From contig JAIXWW010000012.1 in the NCBI GenBank assembly GCA_027491085.1, positions 62,001 to 126,000 on the forward strand: a stretch of 64,000 bases of DNA, in the 5' to 3' direction. Below the pieces are notes generated by a model. The model ran no database searches, was not told the DNA's origin, and saw only the letters and a program-made list of their open reading frames with translations. Source of the DNA: Bacteroidota bacterium. Lineage in GTDB: Bacteria; Bacteroidota; Bacteroidia; UKL13-3. Position 1 is the first letter of the stretch; each line of letters starts with the position of its first letter. Position numbers and translations under genes: made by a program. Positions 20,879-31,118 of this stretch are shown here, piece after piece.

Positions 20879-23800
20879 ATGAAAACCTTTATTTCAAAGT
20901 CGCCCAAAATTACCATTGCCGCATTTGTAGCCCTTTTTGTAGGAATTATTTGGCTTATAAAAGCCGAGCCATTAACCAAACGTAAAAATACCAATCCAGC
21001 ATTTGGTGCTTACATTTCTGCTTTTAGCCCGAGTATTATTAAACGTAACGATGCTTTTGTGGTTAAACTTACCAAGGCCATTACCGACAGTAGTATTTTA
21101 TTAAATCCTAAAAAACTATTCGACATAAGCCCATCGGTAGAAGGAACGGTTGAAATGTTAGATGCATTTACCATTCAATACAAACCAAAGGAATTATTGA
21201 AACGCGAAACAGAATATGAAATCAAGTTTTACTTAAATGAAATCATTAAAGATGTACCCGCGGATTTATCTGTATTTGAATTTTATAGCGAAACGGTTAA
21301 ACAATCGTTTGAAGTAAAAAGTACGCACTTGGTAGCCTTAGATGCCAATAATTACAAATATATTAGCCTTAAAGGCAAGATTTTTACTGCTGATTTTGAA
21401 GAAGAAAAAGTATTAGAACAATTGATAACAGTGGGCAAAGGTAGCAATGCTTATCATGTAAAATGGTTACATAATACCGATGGTGTAACACATGAATTTA
21501 CAGTAGATAGTATTGAAAGATTAAACGCTGCTTACGACATCAGTGTTAGTTATGATGGAAAAGTAATTGATTCTGATAACAAAGGTTCAATAAAAATAGA
21601 AATTCCTGCAATTGGCGATTTTAAAGCACTTTCGGCCGAAGCAGAAAATGGTGATGAACAATTTATTAGTTTGTTTTTTTCTGACCCAATTGAGCCAAAC
21701 CAAGATTTAACTGGATTAATTACCATTGCCGATAATGAAGATTTACGCTTTACCGTTTTTGGAAATCAAGTAAAAATATATTCAGATAGCAAGTTTATTG
21801 GCGCTAAAAACATTTACATAAATGCTGGAATACTTAATACGTTAGGTAATAAATTACTCATTGCTAATTCTTATTCGGTAACATTTAATAACGAATTACC
21901 TGCGGTAAACTTAATAGGTAAAGGTGTAATAATGCCTGATGGTAATAAATTTTTATTGCCATTTGAAGCCATTAACCTAAGTGCAATTGACATTACGATT
22001 GTTAAAATTTTCGAGCAAAATATTCCACAATTTTTACAAGTAAATACCCTTGATGGGGTGAACGAATTACGCAGAGTTGGAGTTCCAATTATCAAACGTA
22101 AAGTGCTTTTAGGTAAAAATAAATTAACCGATTTAAACAGAACCAACCGTTTTGCATTAGACCTTGCACAAGTAATGAAAACTGAGCCTGGCGCTATTTA
22201 TAATGTTGAAATAAGTTTTAAAAAAGAATACAGTTTATATAGCTGCGCAAAAGATACCAATGTAAATTACAGCAACACCACTCCAGAAGACGAAAACCTA
22301 GAGACAACTGCCGTGTGGGATGAAAGTGAATCGCAAAACAGTTATGAATACGATGAATATTATCGGCCTGAGGATTACGATTGGGATGAACGTGATAACC
22401 CTTGTCACAATAGTTATTACAACCGCCAACGTTGGGTAAGCCGTAATTTATTATCGAGTAATATTGGTTTAATTGCCAAACGAGGAAGCAATGGCATGTT
22501 GTTTATTTCGGCTAACGATATTAAAACTACCAATCCATTAACGGGTGTAAAATTATCTATTTTAAATTTCCAGCAAATAGAAATAGCTGAAGCTACTACA
22601 GATGGACAAGGTTGGGCCACTGTAAAAGTAAATCAAAAACCATTTTTATTAATTGCCGCTTATAATAATCAAAAAGCATATTTGCGTTTAGATGAAAGCA
22701 CAGCATTAAACCTAAGTCGATTTGATATTGGCGGAAAACCATTAATGCGTGGCATAAAAGGATTTTTATATGGAGAACGAGGTGTATGGCGACCTGGAGA
22801 CAGTTTGTTCTTTAACTTTATTTTAGATGATAAAGGTAAAACTTTACCAATTGATGTACCTGTTGCATTTGAATTATACAATCCTCAAGGACAAATACAT
22901 CGCAGGATTATTAACAGTAAAAATATCAATGGCTTTTATAATTTTACCACTACTACCGATGACAATGCACCAACAGGAAATTGGTTAGCTAAAGTTAAAA
23001 TTGGAAATGTGGTTTTTGAAAAAAATGTAAGAATAGAAACTGTTGTTCCTAATAGGTTAAAAATAAATTTATCGTTCAACGATAAATTACTTACCAAAGG
23101 AAATGAATTAAATGGAACCTTAAGTTCTACTTGGCTTCATGGAGCCATAGCAAGTAACTTTAACGCCACAGTAGATGCTACTTTTAGCGTTAGCGATTTT
23201 AAATTTAAAGGATTTGAAAACTATAATTTTATTGATGAAACCAAAAAATTAAATGCGGAGACTGAGCGTATTTTTGATGGTCAATTAAATGCTGATGGAG
23301 TTGCTAAAATTGGCGGAAGTATGCAAGCAGGCGAAAATGCTCCAGGTATGTTAAACGTTAACTTTTTAACCAAAGTATTTGAACCAGGCGGTGGATTTAG
23401 CACTGATAGATTCAACGAAAATTACCATCCTTATAATGAATATATTGGTTTAAAATTACCTGATTTGGCTAATCCATACGATTATTACGAAACCAATAGT
23501 CCTTTAAAAATTGATTTAGCTTGTTTAAATAAAAATGGAAGTATTGTTTATGGTTCAAGCAATGTAAATATCAAAGTTTATAAAATTGAATACCGTTGGT
23601 GGTGGGATAGATCGGATGAGGATTTAAGTGATTTTGCCAATAGCCAATACAATAACTTAATTAAAGACGAAAACATTAGCATTAGCAATGGAAGAGGAAG
23701 TTATAATGTAACTGTTAATTATCCAGACTGGGGCCGTTATATGGTTATAGCAACCAATTTAAAAACCAACCATAGCAGCACACAAACCTTTTATTTAGAT

Positions 23801-26467
23801 TGGCCAAATTCATATAGCCGAAGCAATAGAGGTAATTCGCAAGAAGCTACTATGCTATCGTTTAGTACCAATAAAAACGATTATAAAGTAGGCGATGAAG
23901 TGGTTTTAAAAATACCTAGTAGTGCCAATGGAAGAGCATTAATTAGTATTGAAAATGGAACCGAAGTAGTTAAAACTTATTGGAGTAATTTAACCAAAGG
24001 CGAAACTGAATTTAAATTTACTGCTACCAAACAAATGCTTCCAAATGCTTTTGTCCATGTAAGTTTATTACAGCCACATGCGCAGGTTAATAACGATTTA
24101 CCTATCCGTTTATATGGTATCAAACCAATAAATGTAAGCGATGCAGAAACCGTTTTAAAACCAGTTATTAAAGCACCTGAAGTTTTACGTCCTGATGAAA
24201 AACAAAGCATTGAAATAAGTGAAGCAAATGGACGTGCCATGACCTACACAGTAGCTATAGTGGATGAAGGTTTATTAGATTTAACTCGATTTAAAACACC
24301 AAATCCGCACGATGATTTTTATGCAAGAGAAGCACTTGGCGTGCAAACCAACGATTTATATGACTTTATAATGAATGCTTTTAGCTTACAAATGGATAAA
24401 GTTTTAACTATAGGTGGTGACGAAGGAATTAACAAAAAACGCAAAGACAATAAAGCCAATCGCTTTAAGCCCATTGTTAAGTTTATTGGACCATTTTATT
24501 TACCAAAAGGTAAAAAAGAAAACCTATCATTTGTATTACCAACTTATTATGGCTCGGTTAGAATAATGGTAATTGCTGGGCAAGATGGCGCTTATGGGAG
24601 CACTGAAAAGGCCGTTCCTGTAAGAAAACCTTTAATGATGTTGGCTTCATTACCGCGCGTGTTAGGAATTAATGAAACGGTAAAACTTCCTGTAAGTTTA
24701 TTTGCCATGGAAAGCAAAATAAAAAATGCGCAAGTAAGTGTACAAGTAAATAATTTATTGAGCGTGCAAGGTGCTAGTACCAAAACAGTTTACTTTAAAA
24801 AACCAGGAGAAGAAATGGTTGATTTTGAGTTAAACATAAAATCGGTAACTGGTATAGGCCGTATTACTTTAAAAGCTAGCAATGGTTCACAAAGTATCAG
24901 CGAAGAAATTGAAATTGACATCAGAAATCCAAACCCAGTAATAACCGATGTTAAAGAAGGAATAACTGAACCAAACGGAAACTATTCAGCTAGCATTAAA
25001 CCCATTGGCGCAAGCAATATAAGCAATGCTACAGTAGAGGTTTCAAGCATCCCTCCTATTAATTTAAGCAAGCGTTTAGATTATTTAATTCAATACCCGC
25101 ATGGTTGTATTGAACAAACTACTTCATCTGTTTTTCCTCAATTGGTTTTAAATAAATTGATTGAATTAAATACCATTAAAGCTAAAAATATTGAAGCCAA
25201 TATTAAACGTGGTATTGATCGTATCAAATTATTCCAAACCAGTGATGGTGGTTTTGCATATTGGCCAGGACAAGGTGTGAGCGATGAATGGGGAACCAAT
25301 TATGCAGGTCATTTTTTAGTAGAAGCACAAAAAAATGGTTATGCAGTTCCTAATAGTTTATTGGGCAATTGGAAACAGTTTCAAAAACGTTTGGCTCAAA
25401 ACTATAGCCAAACTGTGCAAAGCAACGACATTGTTCAATCATACAGATTATACACTTTAGCGCTTTGTGGTGCTGCCGAAATTGGTGCCATGAATAGGTT
25501 AAAGGAATCGAAAAATTTAAATAATATTAGTAAATGGAGTTTAGCAGCATCGTATGCTTTGGTTGGTCAAAAAGAGGTAGCAGAGCAATTGATTAAAAAC
25601 TTGCCAATAAATGTTACCAGTTATAGCGAAATGAATTTTAGTTATGGAAGCGATGAGCGCGATGATGCCATTATTTTACAAACTTTAAATTTACTGAATA
25701 AACAAACAATGGCATTACAAAAAGCCATTCAAATTAGCCGCAACTTAAGCAGCAACGAATGGTTAAGTACACAAACTACCGCTTATTGTTTATTAGCCAT
25801 GTCGGATTACAGCAATAGCACCACAGCTGGCAAATCGTTAAACTATGACATAACCATAAATGGAGTAAAACAAAATGTAAATAGTAAATCGTTTATTTTC
25901 CAAAGTAATGTAAACTTCACCGGTCGCAATGCAGTAAATATCAGTGTAAAAAACAACCTACCTAAGAGCTTGTTTGTACGCATTATAAACAAAGGTCAGC
26001 CAATTACCGACCAAGTAACCGATGCTGAAAACAACTTACAAATGCAGGTGCAATACAAAGATTTGAAAGGAAATGTAATTAACCCAACTGTAATGGACCA
26101 AGGAACCGATTTTGTATGCGAGGTAAAAGTAAGCAACAGAAGCAATATGGGTAATTATGAGCAAATGGCATTAAGTACTATTTTCCCTAGTGGTTGGCAA
26201 ATTCACAATGCACGTTTGTTTGGCGAAAACCCAATGTTTGCTTCAAGCGCAAGCCAATACCAAGATATAAAAGACGATAGGGTTTACACTTACTTTAATA
26301 TCAATAACCAACAAACTTTAACTTATTACTTTGTATTAAATGCCAGTTATTTAGGTAAATTTTACTTACCACCTGTTAATTGCGAAGCCATGTACAATGG
26401 CAATATTTATGCTCGCAAAAAAGGAACTTGGGTAACAGTAGTTAGTAAAAGAAAAATAATTTGGTAG
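20879..26467 (+). CDS. Alpha-2-macroglobulin family protein (MG domains, thioester motif)
   Basis: 1862 aa; N-terminal membrane/signal segment; MG domains (GVWRPGDSLFFNFILDD); thioester motif PHGCIEQ at about 25103..25117; A2M C-terminal alpha-alpha domain. Confidence 0.93.
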   Translation: MKTFISKSPKITIAAFVALFVGIIWLIKAEPLTKRKNTNPAFGAYISAFSPSIIKRNDAFVVKLTKAITDSSILLNPKKLFDISPSVEGTVEMLDAFTIQYKPKELLKRETEYEIKFYLNEIIKDVPADLSVFEFYSETVKQSFEVKSTHLVALDANNYKYISLKGKIFTADFEEEKVLEQLITVGKGSNAYHVKWLHNTDGVTHEFTVDSIERLNAAYDISVSYDGKVIDSDNKGSIKIEIPAIGDFKALSAEAENGDEQFISLFFSDPIEPNQDLTGLITIADNEDLRFTVFGNQVKIYSDSKFIGAKNIYINAGILNTLGNKLLIANSYSVTFNNELPAVNLIGKGVIMPDGNKFLLPFEAINLSAIDITIVKIFEQNIPQFLQVNTLDGVNELRRVGVPIIKRKVLLGKNKLTDLNRTNRFALDLAQVMKTEPGAIYNVEISFKKEYSLYSCAKDTNVNYSNTTPEDENLETTAVWDESESQNSYEYDEYYRPEDYDWDERDNPCHNSYYNRQRWVSRNLLSSNIGLIAKRGSNGMLFISANDIKTTNPLTGVKLSILNFQQIEIAEATTDGQGWATVKVNQKPFLLIAAYNNQKAYLRLDESTALNLSRFDIGGKPLMRGIKGFLYGERGVWRPGDSLFFNFILDDKGKTLPIDVPVAFELYNPQGQIHRRIINSKNINGFYNFTTTTDDNAPTGNWLAKVKIGNVVFEKNVRIETVVPNRLKINLSFNDKLLTKGNELNGTLSSTWLHGAIASNFNATVDATFSVSDFKFKGFENYNFIDETKKLNAETERIFDGQLNADGVAKIGGSMQAGENAPGMLNVNFLTKVFEPGGGFSTDRFNENYHPYNEYIGLKLPDLANPYDYYETNSPLKIDLACLNKNGSIVYGSSNVNIKVYKIEYRWWWDRSDEDLSDFANSQYNNLIKDENISISNGRGSYNVTVNYPDWGRYMVIATNLKTNHSSTQTFYLDWPNSYSRSNRGNSQEATMLSFSTNKNDYKVGDEVVLKIPSSANGRALISIENGTEVVKTYWSNLTKGETEFKFTATKQMLPNAFVHVSLLQPHAQVNNDLPIRLYGIKPINVSDAETVLKPVIKAPEVLRPDEKQSIEISEANGRAMTYTVAIVDEGLLDLTRFKTPNPHDDFYAREALGVQTNDLYDFIMNAFSLQMDKVLTIGGDEGINKKRKDNKANRFKPIVKFIGPFYLPKGKKENLSFVLPTYYGSVRIMVIAGQDGAYGSTEKAVPVRKPLMMLASLPRVLGINETVKLPVSLFAMESKIKNAQVSVQVNNLLSVQGASTKTVYFKKPGEEMVDFELNIKSVTGIGRITLKASNGSQSISEEIEIDIRNPNPVITDVKEGITEPNGNYSASIKPIGASNISNATVEVSSIPPINLSKRLDYLIQYPHGCIEQTTSSVFPQLVLNKLIELNTIKAKNIEANIKRGIDRIKLFQTSDGGFAYWPGQGVSDEWGTNYAGHFLVEAQKNGYAVPNSLLGNWKQFQKRLAQNYSQTVQSNDIVQSYRLYTLALCGAAEIGAMNRLKESKNLNNISKWSLAASYALVGQKEVAEQLIKNLPINVTSYSEMNFSYGSDERDDAIILQTLNLLNKQTMALQKAIQISRNLSSNEWLSTQTTAYCLLAMSDYSNSTTAGKSLNYDITINGVKQNVNSKSFIFQSNVNFTGRNAVNISVKNNLPKSLFVRIINKGQPITDQVTDAENNLQMQVQYKDLKGNVINPTVMDQGTDFVCEVKVSNRSNMGNYEQMALSTIFPSGWQIHNARLFGENPMFASSASQYQDIKDDRVYTYFNINNQQTLTYYFVLNASYLGKFYLPPVNCEAMYNGNIYARKKGTWVTVVSKRKIIW

Positions 26468-26478
26468 GATAACAAATT

Positions 26479-26509
26479 CCGAAGCCATCGCTTAAAGCGA
26501 TGGCTTCGG
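26479..26509 (+). terminator. 31-bp near-perfect palindrome, putative terminator of the A2M gene
   Basis: CCGAAGCCATCGCTT a AAGCGATGGCTTCGG; immediately after the stop codon but lacks a strong T tract. Confidence 0.5.
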
Positions 26510-26597
26510 TTGTTAAATAGTTTGCTTATGTTCGGTATTTTCACCGACCATTTTCATAAATATGATTAAATTCAAATATTCGATTCAAAAACAAAAA

Positions 26598-26652
26598 GTC
26601 ATGCTGTAAGCATCTCCTTGGCTTTATCTAATTGCTTTCCATTAGCTATAAC
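26598..26652 (-). repeat. 55-bp dispersed intergenic repeat, copy A (reverse orientation)
   Basis: Reverse complement GTTATAGCTAATGGAAAGCAATTAGATAAAGCCAAGGAGATGCTTACAGCATGAC aligns without gaps to copies at 56100, 56279 and 56511. Confidence 0.88.
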
Positions 26653-26919
26653 ATTAGCCCTCTGTTTTACTAACCAATCAAATTGGAGTGATTGGTGAGG
26701 ATACCAACCATGGACAAAATAAAAAAGCTAAACAAAAATATACTTCCACAGATATCCAAATAGATCTCGGAATTTGGCAGGCTTAAGCACATGGTTTATT
26801 AAAAATTAAGATATTTGACTTACAAAAATAGTTAGTGATAACATCAATAATAGTCAATATATTCGTTTAATTAATTTTTGAATTTAAACCCTTGGACTTT
26901 AAAACAATAAGAAATATTT

Positions 26920-28080
26920 ATGGGAGCTAAAAATACCAATAATAATAAAAACTTTTTTGAGTTACTCATCAATACAAATCCAGATCTAATTTGCAGGTAT
27001 TCATTAAACAAAGAAATTGAATTTATTAATGATACCATCTTTACAATGACTGGAATAAAACCGGAGAGTTTTATCAATAAGTCAATTTATGATTTTGGAT
27101 ATCCAGCTGATTTTATGAATGCCTTTGAAAAAGGATTTGATGATTGTGTAAATTCCAAAACCATTATCAAAATAATTGTATGCCCTGAGGTTGGTCCACT
27201 TGCAAATCAATATTTCGACATACAGTTTGTTCCAATACTTAATGAAACAAACGCATACCCAAATATCATTGGGGTCTTTTCGGTTTCTAGGAACATAACT
27301 GAGCAAAAAAAACTTGAATTATTACAAGCTCAACAAATTGAAGAATTAAATATTTTATCTCAACGCATCATTAGTAAAGCCAATAAACTGCAAAACTTTG
27401 CATACATTGTTTCTCATAATTTAAGAACACCTGCAAATGGATTGTTGGCACTTACAAATATGTTTGAAAACGTTGACACTAGAGAGGAGGAACTGCAAAT
27501 TATTAGTATGCTTAATACTTCTTCCAAGAGTTTGTGCGAAACGATAGAAGACCTTAGTGAAACGGTAAAAATCAATCAGAATATAAATATAAAAATAGAA
27601 GAATTATTTTTTACGAATATTGTAAATCATATCAAAGATAGCCTTGCATCATTGCTACTAGAATCAGGTACAAGTATTATAGCCGATTTTACTAAATGTC
27701 CAAAAGTACAGTATCACAAAGTATATTTAGAAAGCATATTACACAACTTAATAACCAATGCTATAAAATATAGAGATAAACAAAGAAAGCCTATGATAGG
27801 CCTTAAAACAACTATTGAAAAGGATGGAAAAATAAAATTGAGTTGCAGTGATAATGGTTTAGGAATAAACCTTGCTGCAAATAGTGAAAAGATATTTGGA
27901 TTACATAAAACGTTTCACGGTAATAAAGATGCCAGAGGTGTTGGATTGTTTATTACCAAAACCCAAATTGAGGCAATGGGGGGTAGAATTGAGGTAGAAA
28001 GCGAAGTGGGTGTTGGAACTACTTTTCATATTTACTTCAATCAAGAACATTTGGATAAAAATACTGTAAACGATATTTAA
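26920..28080 (+). CDS. PAS-domain sensor histidine kinase
   Basis: PAS region; H-box FAYIVSHNLRTPANGLLAL; N-box NLITNAIKYR; G-boxes DNGLGINL, ARGVGLFITK. Confidence 0.93.
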   Translation: MGAKNTNNNKNFFELLINTNPDLICRYSLNKEIEFINDTIFTMTGIKPESFINKSIYDFGYPADFMNAFEKGFDDCVNSKTIIKIIVCPEVGPLANQYFDIQFVPILNETNAYPNIIGVFSVSRNITEQKKLELLQAQQIEELNILSQRIISKANKLQNFAYIVSHNLRTPANGLLALTNMFENVDTREEELQIISMLNTSSKSLCETIEDLSETVKINQNINIKIEELFFTNIVNHIKDSLASLLLESGTSIIADFTKCPKVQYHKVYLESILHNLITNAIKYRDKQRKPMIGLKTTIEKDGKIKLSCSDNGLGINLAANSEKIFGLHKTFHGNKDARGVGLFITKTQIEAMGGRIEVESEVGVGTTFHIYFNQEHLDKNTVNDI

Positions 28081-28155
28081 AGCAGACTTAAAATTAAAAT
28101 AAAGGCCGCTACTGAAGATGGGATAGTTCCCTAATATTACCAAAATTTTTAGCAT

Positions 28156-28195
28156 AAAAACGATGTTGAAGTTCATAACTTTGATATCGTTTTTT
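28156..28195 (+). terminator. Rho-independent terminator downstream of histidine kinase
   Basis: AAAAACGAT gttgAAGTTcataACTTtgat ATCGTTTTTT nested hairpin followed by T tract. Confidence 0.65.
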
Positions 28196-28233
28196 TGTTT
28201 CAAAATACAACTAACCTCAATTCTTATTTATAT

Positions 28234-29316
28234 ATGGCTGAACCTTTAAAAAATTTATACAACCAAACTTTTATAATTAATTTGGCTCATCAAATAGCTA
28301 AAAATTATGCAGCTTTTGATATTGATTTATTTACCAAATTGGTGTTTGATAAACATTGGGAACAAAAAGAATTGAAGCAACGCATGAGGCATATTTCAGA
28401 ATGTATGCACCAAACTTTGCCATTAAGTTATAAGGACCAAGTTAACATTTTAATGCAAACTGCGCCAAATTTTGGTGGATTTACAGCCATGTTTTTTCCT
28501 GATTTTATAGAAGTTTATGGTCAAGATGATTTAAAAACTTCGGTTAAAGCATTGGAACATTTTACCCAATTTTCGAGTAGTGAATTTGCTGTTAGGCCGT
28601 TTATAATTAAATACCCTAATGAAATGCTGAAACAACATTTGGTTTGGAGTAAACATAAAAACCATCATGTGAGGCGTTTGGCTAGCGAAGGCATTAGGCC
28701 ACGATTACCTTGGGCTATGGCATTACCCATTTTTAAAAGTGACCCCTTTCCTATTTTAGGTATTCTAAATAATTTAATGACAGATGAATCGGAATATGTA
28801 AGGCGAAGTGTGGCCAATTGTATCAACGATATTTCGAAAGATAATCCTGATACAGTAATTGAATTAATAAACCAATGGAAAGACCATTCAGATGAAACCA
28901 ATTGGATATTAAAACATGCAAGCCGTGGATTATTGAAAAAAGGAAATGCCACTGTTTTAAAGGCATTTGGGTTAAATGACGAGCATAAAGTTAATCTTGT
29001 AAACCTTGATATTGATAAAACAAAATTAGCCATTGGCGATAGTTTCAACTTTAATTTTAGTGTGGCTTTATTAGAAAAACAGGCTACTAATATTAGGCTT
29101 GAATACCAAATTTATTATATGAAAGCAAATGGGAAACAGTTACCTAAAATATTTCAAATAGGAACTTACCAGTTAAAACCAAATGAACCTTTTGAGGTTA
29201 AAAAGAAACATAGTTTTGCTAACTTAACTACGCGTAAACATTATGCAGGAAAACATGTCATTGCCATTACTGCTAATGGTAACGAAATAGGAAGGTTAGA
29301 ATTTGAATTGCTTTAA
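28234..29316 (+). CDS. DNA alkylation repair protein (AlkC/AlkD-like HEAT-repeat family)
   Basis: HEAT-like pattern HHVRRLASEGIRPRLPWAMALP, SEYVRRSVANCINDISKDNPD, NWILKHASRGLLKKG; internal Met start (MAEPLKNLYNQTF) chosen over 28195. Confidence 0.85.
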   Translation: MAEPLKNLYNQTFIINLAHQIAKNYAAFDIDLFTKLVFDKHWEQKELKQRMRHISECMHQTLPLSYKDQVNILMQTAPNFGGFTAMFFPDFIEVYGQDDLKTSVKALEHFTQFSSSEFAVRPFIIKYPNEMLKQHLVWSKHKNHHVRRLASEGIRPRLPWAMALPIFKSDPFPILGILNNLMTDESEYVRRSVANCINDISKDNPDTVIELINQWKDHSDETNWILKHASRGLLKKGNATVLKAFGLNDEHKVNLVNLDIDKTKLAIGDSFNFNFSVALLEKQATNIRLEYQIYYMKANGKQLPKIFQIGTYQLKPNEPFEVKKKHSFANLTTRKHYAGKHVIAITANGNEIGRLEFELL

Positions 29317-29465
29317 AAAATCAACTATCAAAAAGACATTAACATTGTTAAAATCAAGAGTATTAACGAAAAAAATTCTACATAAAAAACCACGGTAGTT
29401 TAAAAATTTGTAATACTACTAACCAATCAAGAAAAGAAATTATAAAAATCATTATTCCATTAGCG

Positions 29466-29826
29466 ATGTGCGTTGGGTCGGCAAAAAAGCGGGCCAGCCC
29501 TAGCCTGCGCGTGGAAGCATTTTTTTGCCTTGATTTTTTGTTTCTTTTTCCTTAGATGAAAAAGAAAGCAGAAAAAAAGAAATAACCTATCAATTAGCTA
29601 ACTTGGTTACTAACTAAAGGAGATTCCTACTGAATGACCCAACTAATCATTTTTTTCTTTTGTTCTCAGCACTCGCTCGCATATTGCGAGCTTGAGTTTA
29701 AAAGGCGTCTCGTCATTTTTTGAATTTATGAAATCAGCCGGAGGCTTACCAAAACATCCAATCGCAGGATACGAGCGAATGCGATGAAAAGAAGAAAAAA
29801 CTTTTGAAGTTTGTATTAACTATTTG
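29466..29826 (-). repeat. Putative conserved intergenic element with GC-rich patch and an open frame lacking a start codon
   Basis: Minus-strand frame LIQTSKVFSFFHRIRSYPAIGCFGKPPADFINSKNDETPFKLKLAICERVLRTKEKND* ends at 29643; adjacent GC-rich segment tgcgttgggtcggcaaaaaagcgggccagccctagcctgcgcgtgg and a TTTCTTTTT/AAAAAGAAA inverted repeat. Multi-copy status inferred, not shown in this window. Confidence 0.35.
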
Positions 29827-30253
29827 CTCTTGTAAATAACCTTTCCAGATTTGATAATTGTCCAAATATTATTTTCAAGAATTAATTCAAAGATGCTTAA
29901 CTCAGTTTTTAGCGCATAACCATTTTCTGTTTTATCCAAAACCAAATTTTCTGTTTCATTGGCCATAAATAATTCGGCTTTTGTGCTATCAGTGCTAAAT
30001 ATAACTGATGCAGTAATGATTGCCGAAGAATCTTCATGATTAATAGGTAATAATTGAAGGGTATTTTCCCATGGTCTAATGCACTCATTTTTAATAACCG
30101 ACCAAGTATACTGCCCTTGCAGCCATGTGCATCTGCATCATTACCTACTATGTGAGTTGTATCTGATGCACCTAAAGAATTACTATTGCTAACTGAACTA
30201 TTGCAACTACCCATTAACAAAACATTTGCAAAAACAATCAATAAATTTTTCAT
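29820..30253 (-). pseudogene. Frameshifted lipoprotein gene
   Basis: N-terminal lipoprotein signal MKNLLIVFANVLLMGSC in one frame up to about 30110; a second frame continues YTWSVIKNECIRPWENTLQLLPINHEDSSAIITASVIFSTDSTKAELFMANETENLVLDKTENGYALKTELSIFELILENNIWTIIKSGKVIYKSK* to 29820. Confidence 0.75.
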
Positions 30254-30278
30254 TTTGTATAATAATATTTTGAATAGA

Positions 30279-31118
30279 TTATGCATCTAAAAGTGCTTGA
30301 ATATCGAACTTTTTCATTTTAAAAAACGCTTGCATCACCTTATTTGCTTTTTCAGGATTATTCATCAGCGAACCTAAAATTTGGGGAACAATTTGCCATG
30401 AAACACCAAATTGATCTTTTAACCAACCACACATACTTTCTTGTCCGCCCATGGTTAACTTTTCCCAGTAAAAATCTATTTCCTCTTGGTTAGCACAATC
30501 AACCACTAACGAAAATCCTTCGTTAAAATCAAATTCATGATTTCCGGGTCCATCCATTGCTGCAAATAGTTTATTATTCAGTTCAAAATGACCAAATTTT
30601 ACATTACCTACTGGTTGAACTTCGTTTTCAGCATACAATTGTAATGGGTTTATTTTTGAATTTGGGAATATAGAAGTATAGTATTCAATGGCTGCTTTTG
30701 CTTTTCCAAACTGATTATTTGAGAATAAAAACGAAGGGATAATTTTTGGCATACCTGAAGGAAAATCGCCAAGCATTAGTTGCCAAGTTAAACCAAATTT
30801 ATCTTTAACCCACCCATATTTAGGGCTCCAAGGATAAGTATCAAGTGGCATTAAAGCACTTCCACCATCGCTTAACTTTTGCCATAAAGTATCTACTTCT
30901 TCATTTGAAGAACAGTTTACAAAAAAAGAAATAGAAGGATTTATTTTAAACACAGGTCCACCATTTAAAGCCATTGTTTTTTGTCCTTCTAAATCAAATA
31001 TAACCACCATAGGGTTTTCGGATGTTATACTTGAATTATTAAATACTGAACAGTAAAAACTAGCTGCTTCTTTAGCTTGACCATCAAACCATAAGCATGG
31101 GTAAATTAAATTTGACAT
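30279..31118 (-). CDS. VOC/PhnB-like protein, two tandem glyoxalase-fold domains
   Basis: IYPCLWFDGQAKEAASFYCSVF...; YGWVKDKFGLTWQLM and CGWLKDQFGVSWQIVPQIL. Confidence 0.92.
   Translation of the reverse strand: MSNLIYPCLWFDGQAKEAASFYCSVFNNSSITSENPMVVIFDLEGQKTMALNGGPVFKINPSISFFVNCSSNEEVDTLWQKLSDGGSALMPLDTYPWSPKYGWVKDKFGLTWQLMLGDFPSGMPKIIPSFLFSNNQFGKAKAAIEYYTSIFPNSKINPLQLYAENEVQPVGNVKFGHFELNNKLFAAMDGPGNHEFDFNEGFSLVVDCANQEEIDFYWEKLTMGGQESMCGWLKDQFGVSWQIVPQILGSLMNNPEKANKVMQAFFKMKKFDIQALLDA

Noticed and set aside
21871-24783. Minus-strand ORFs inside the alpha-2-macroglobulin gene
   Set aside because: Antisense shadow ORFs of a large coding region, no recognisable domains.
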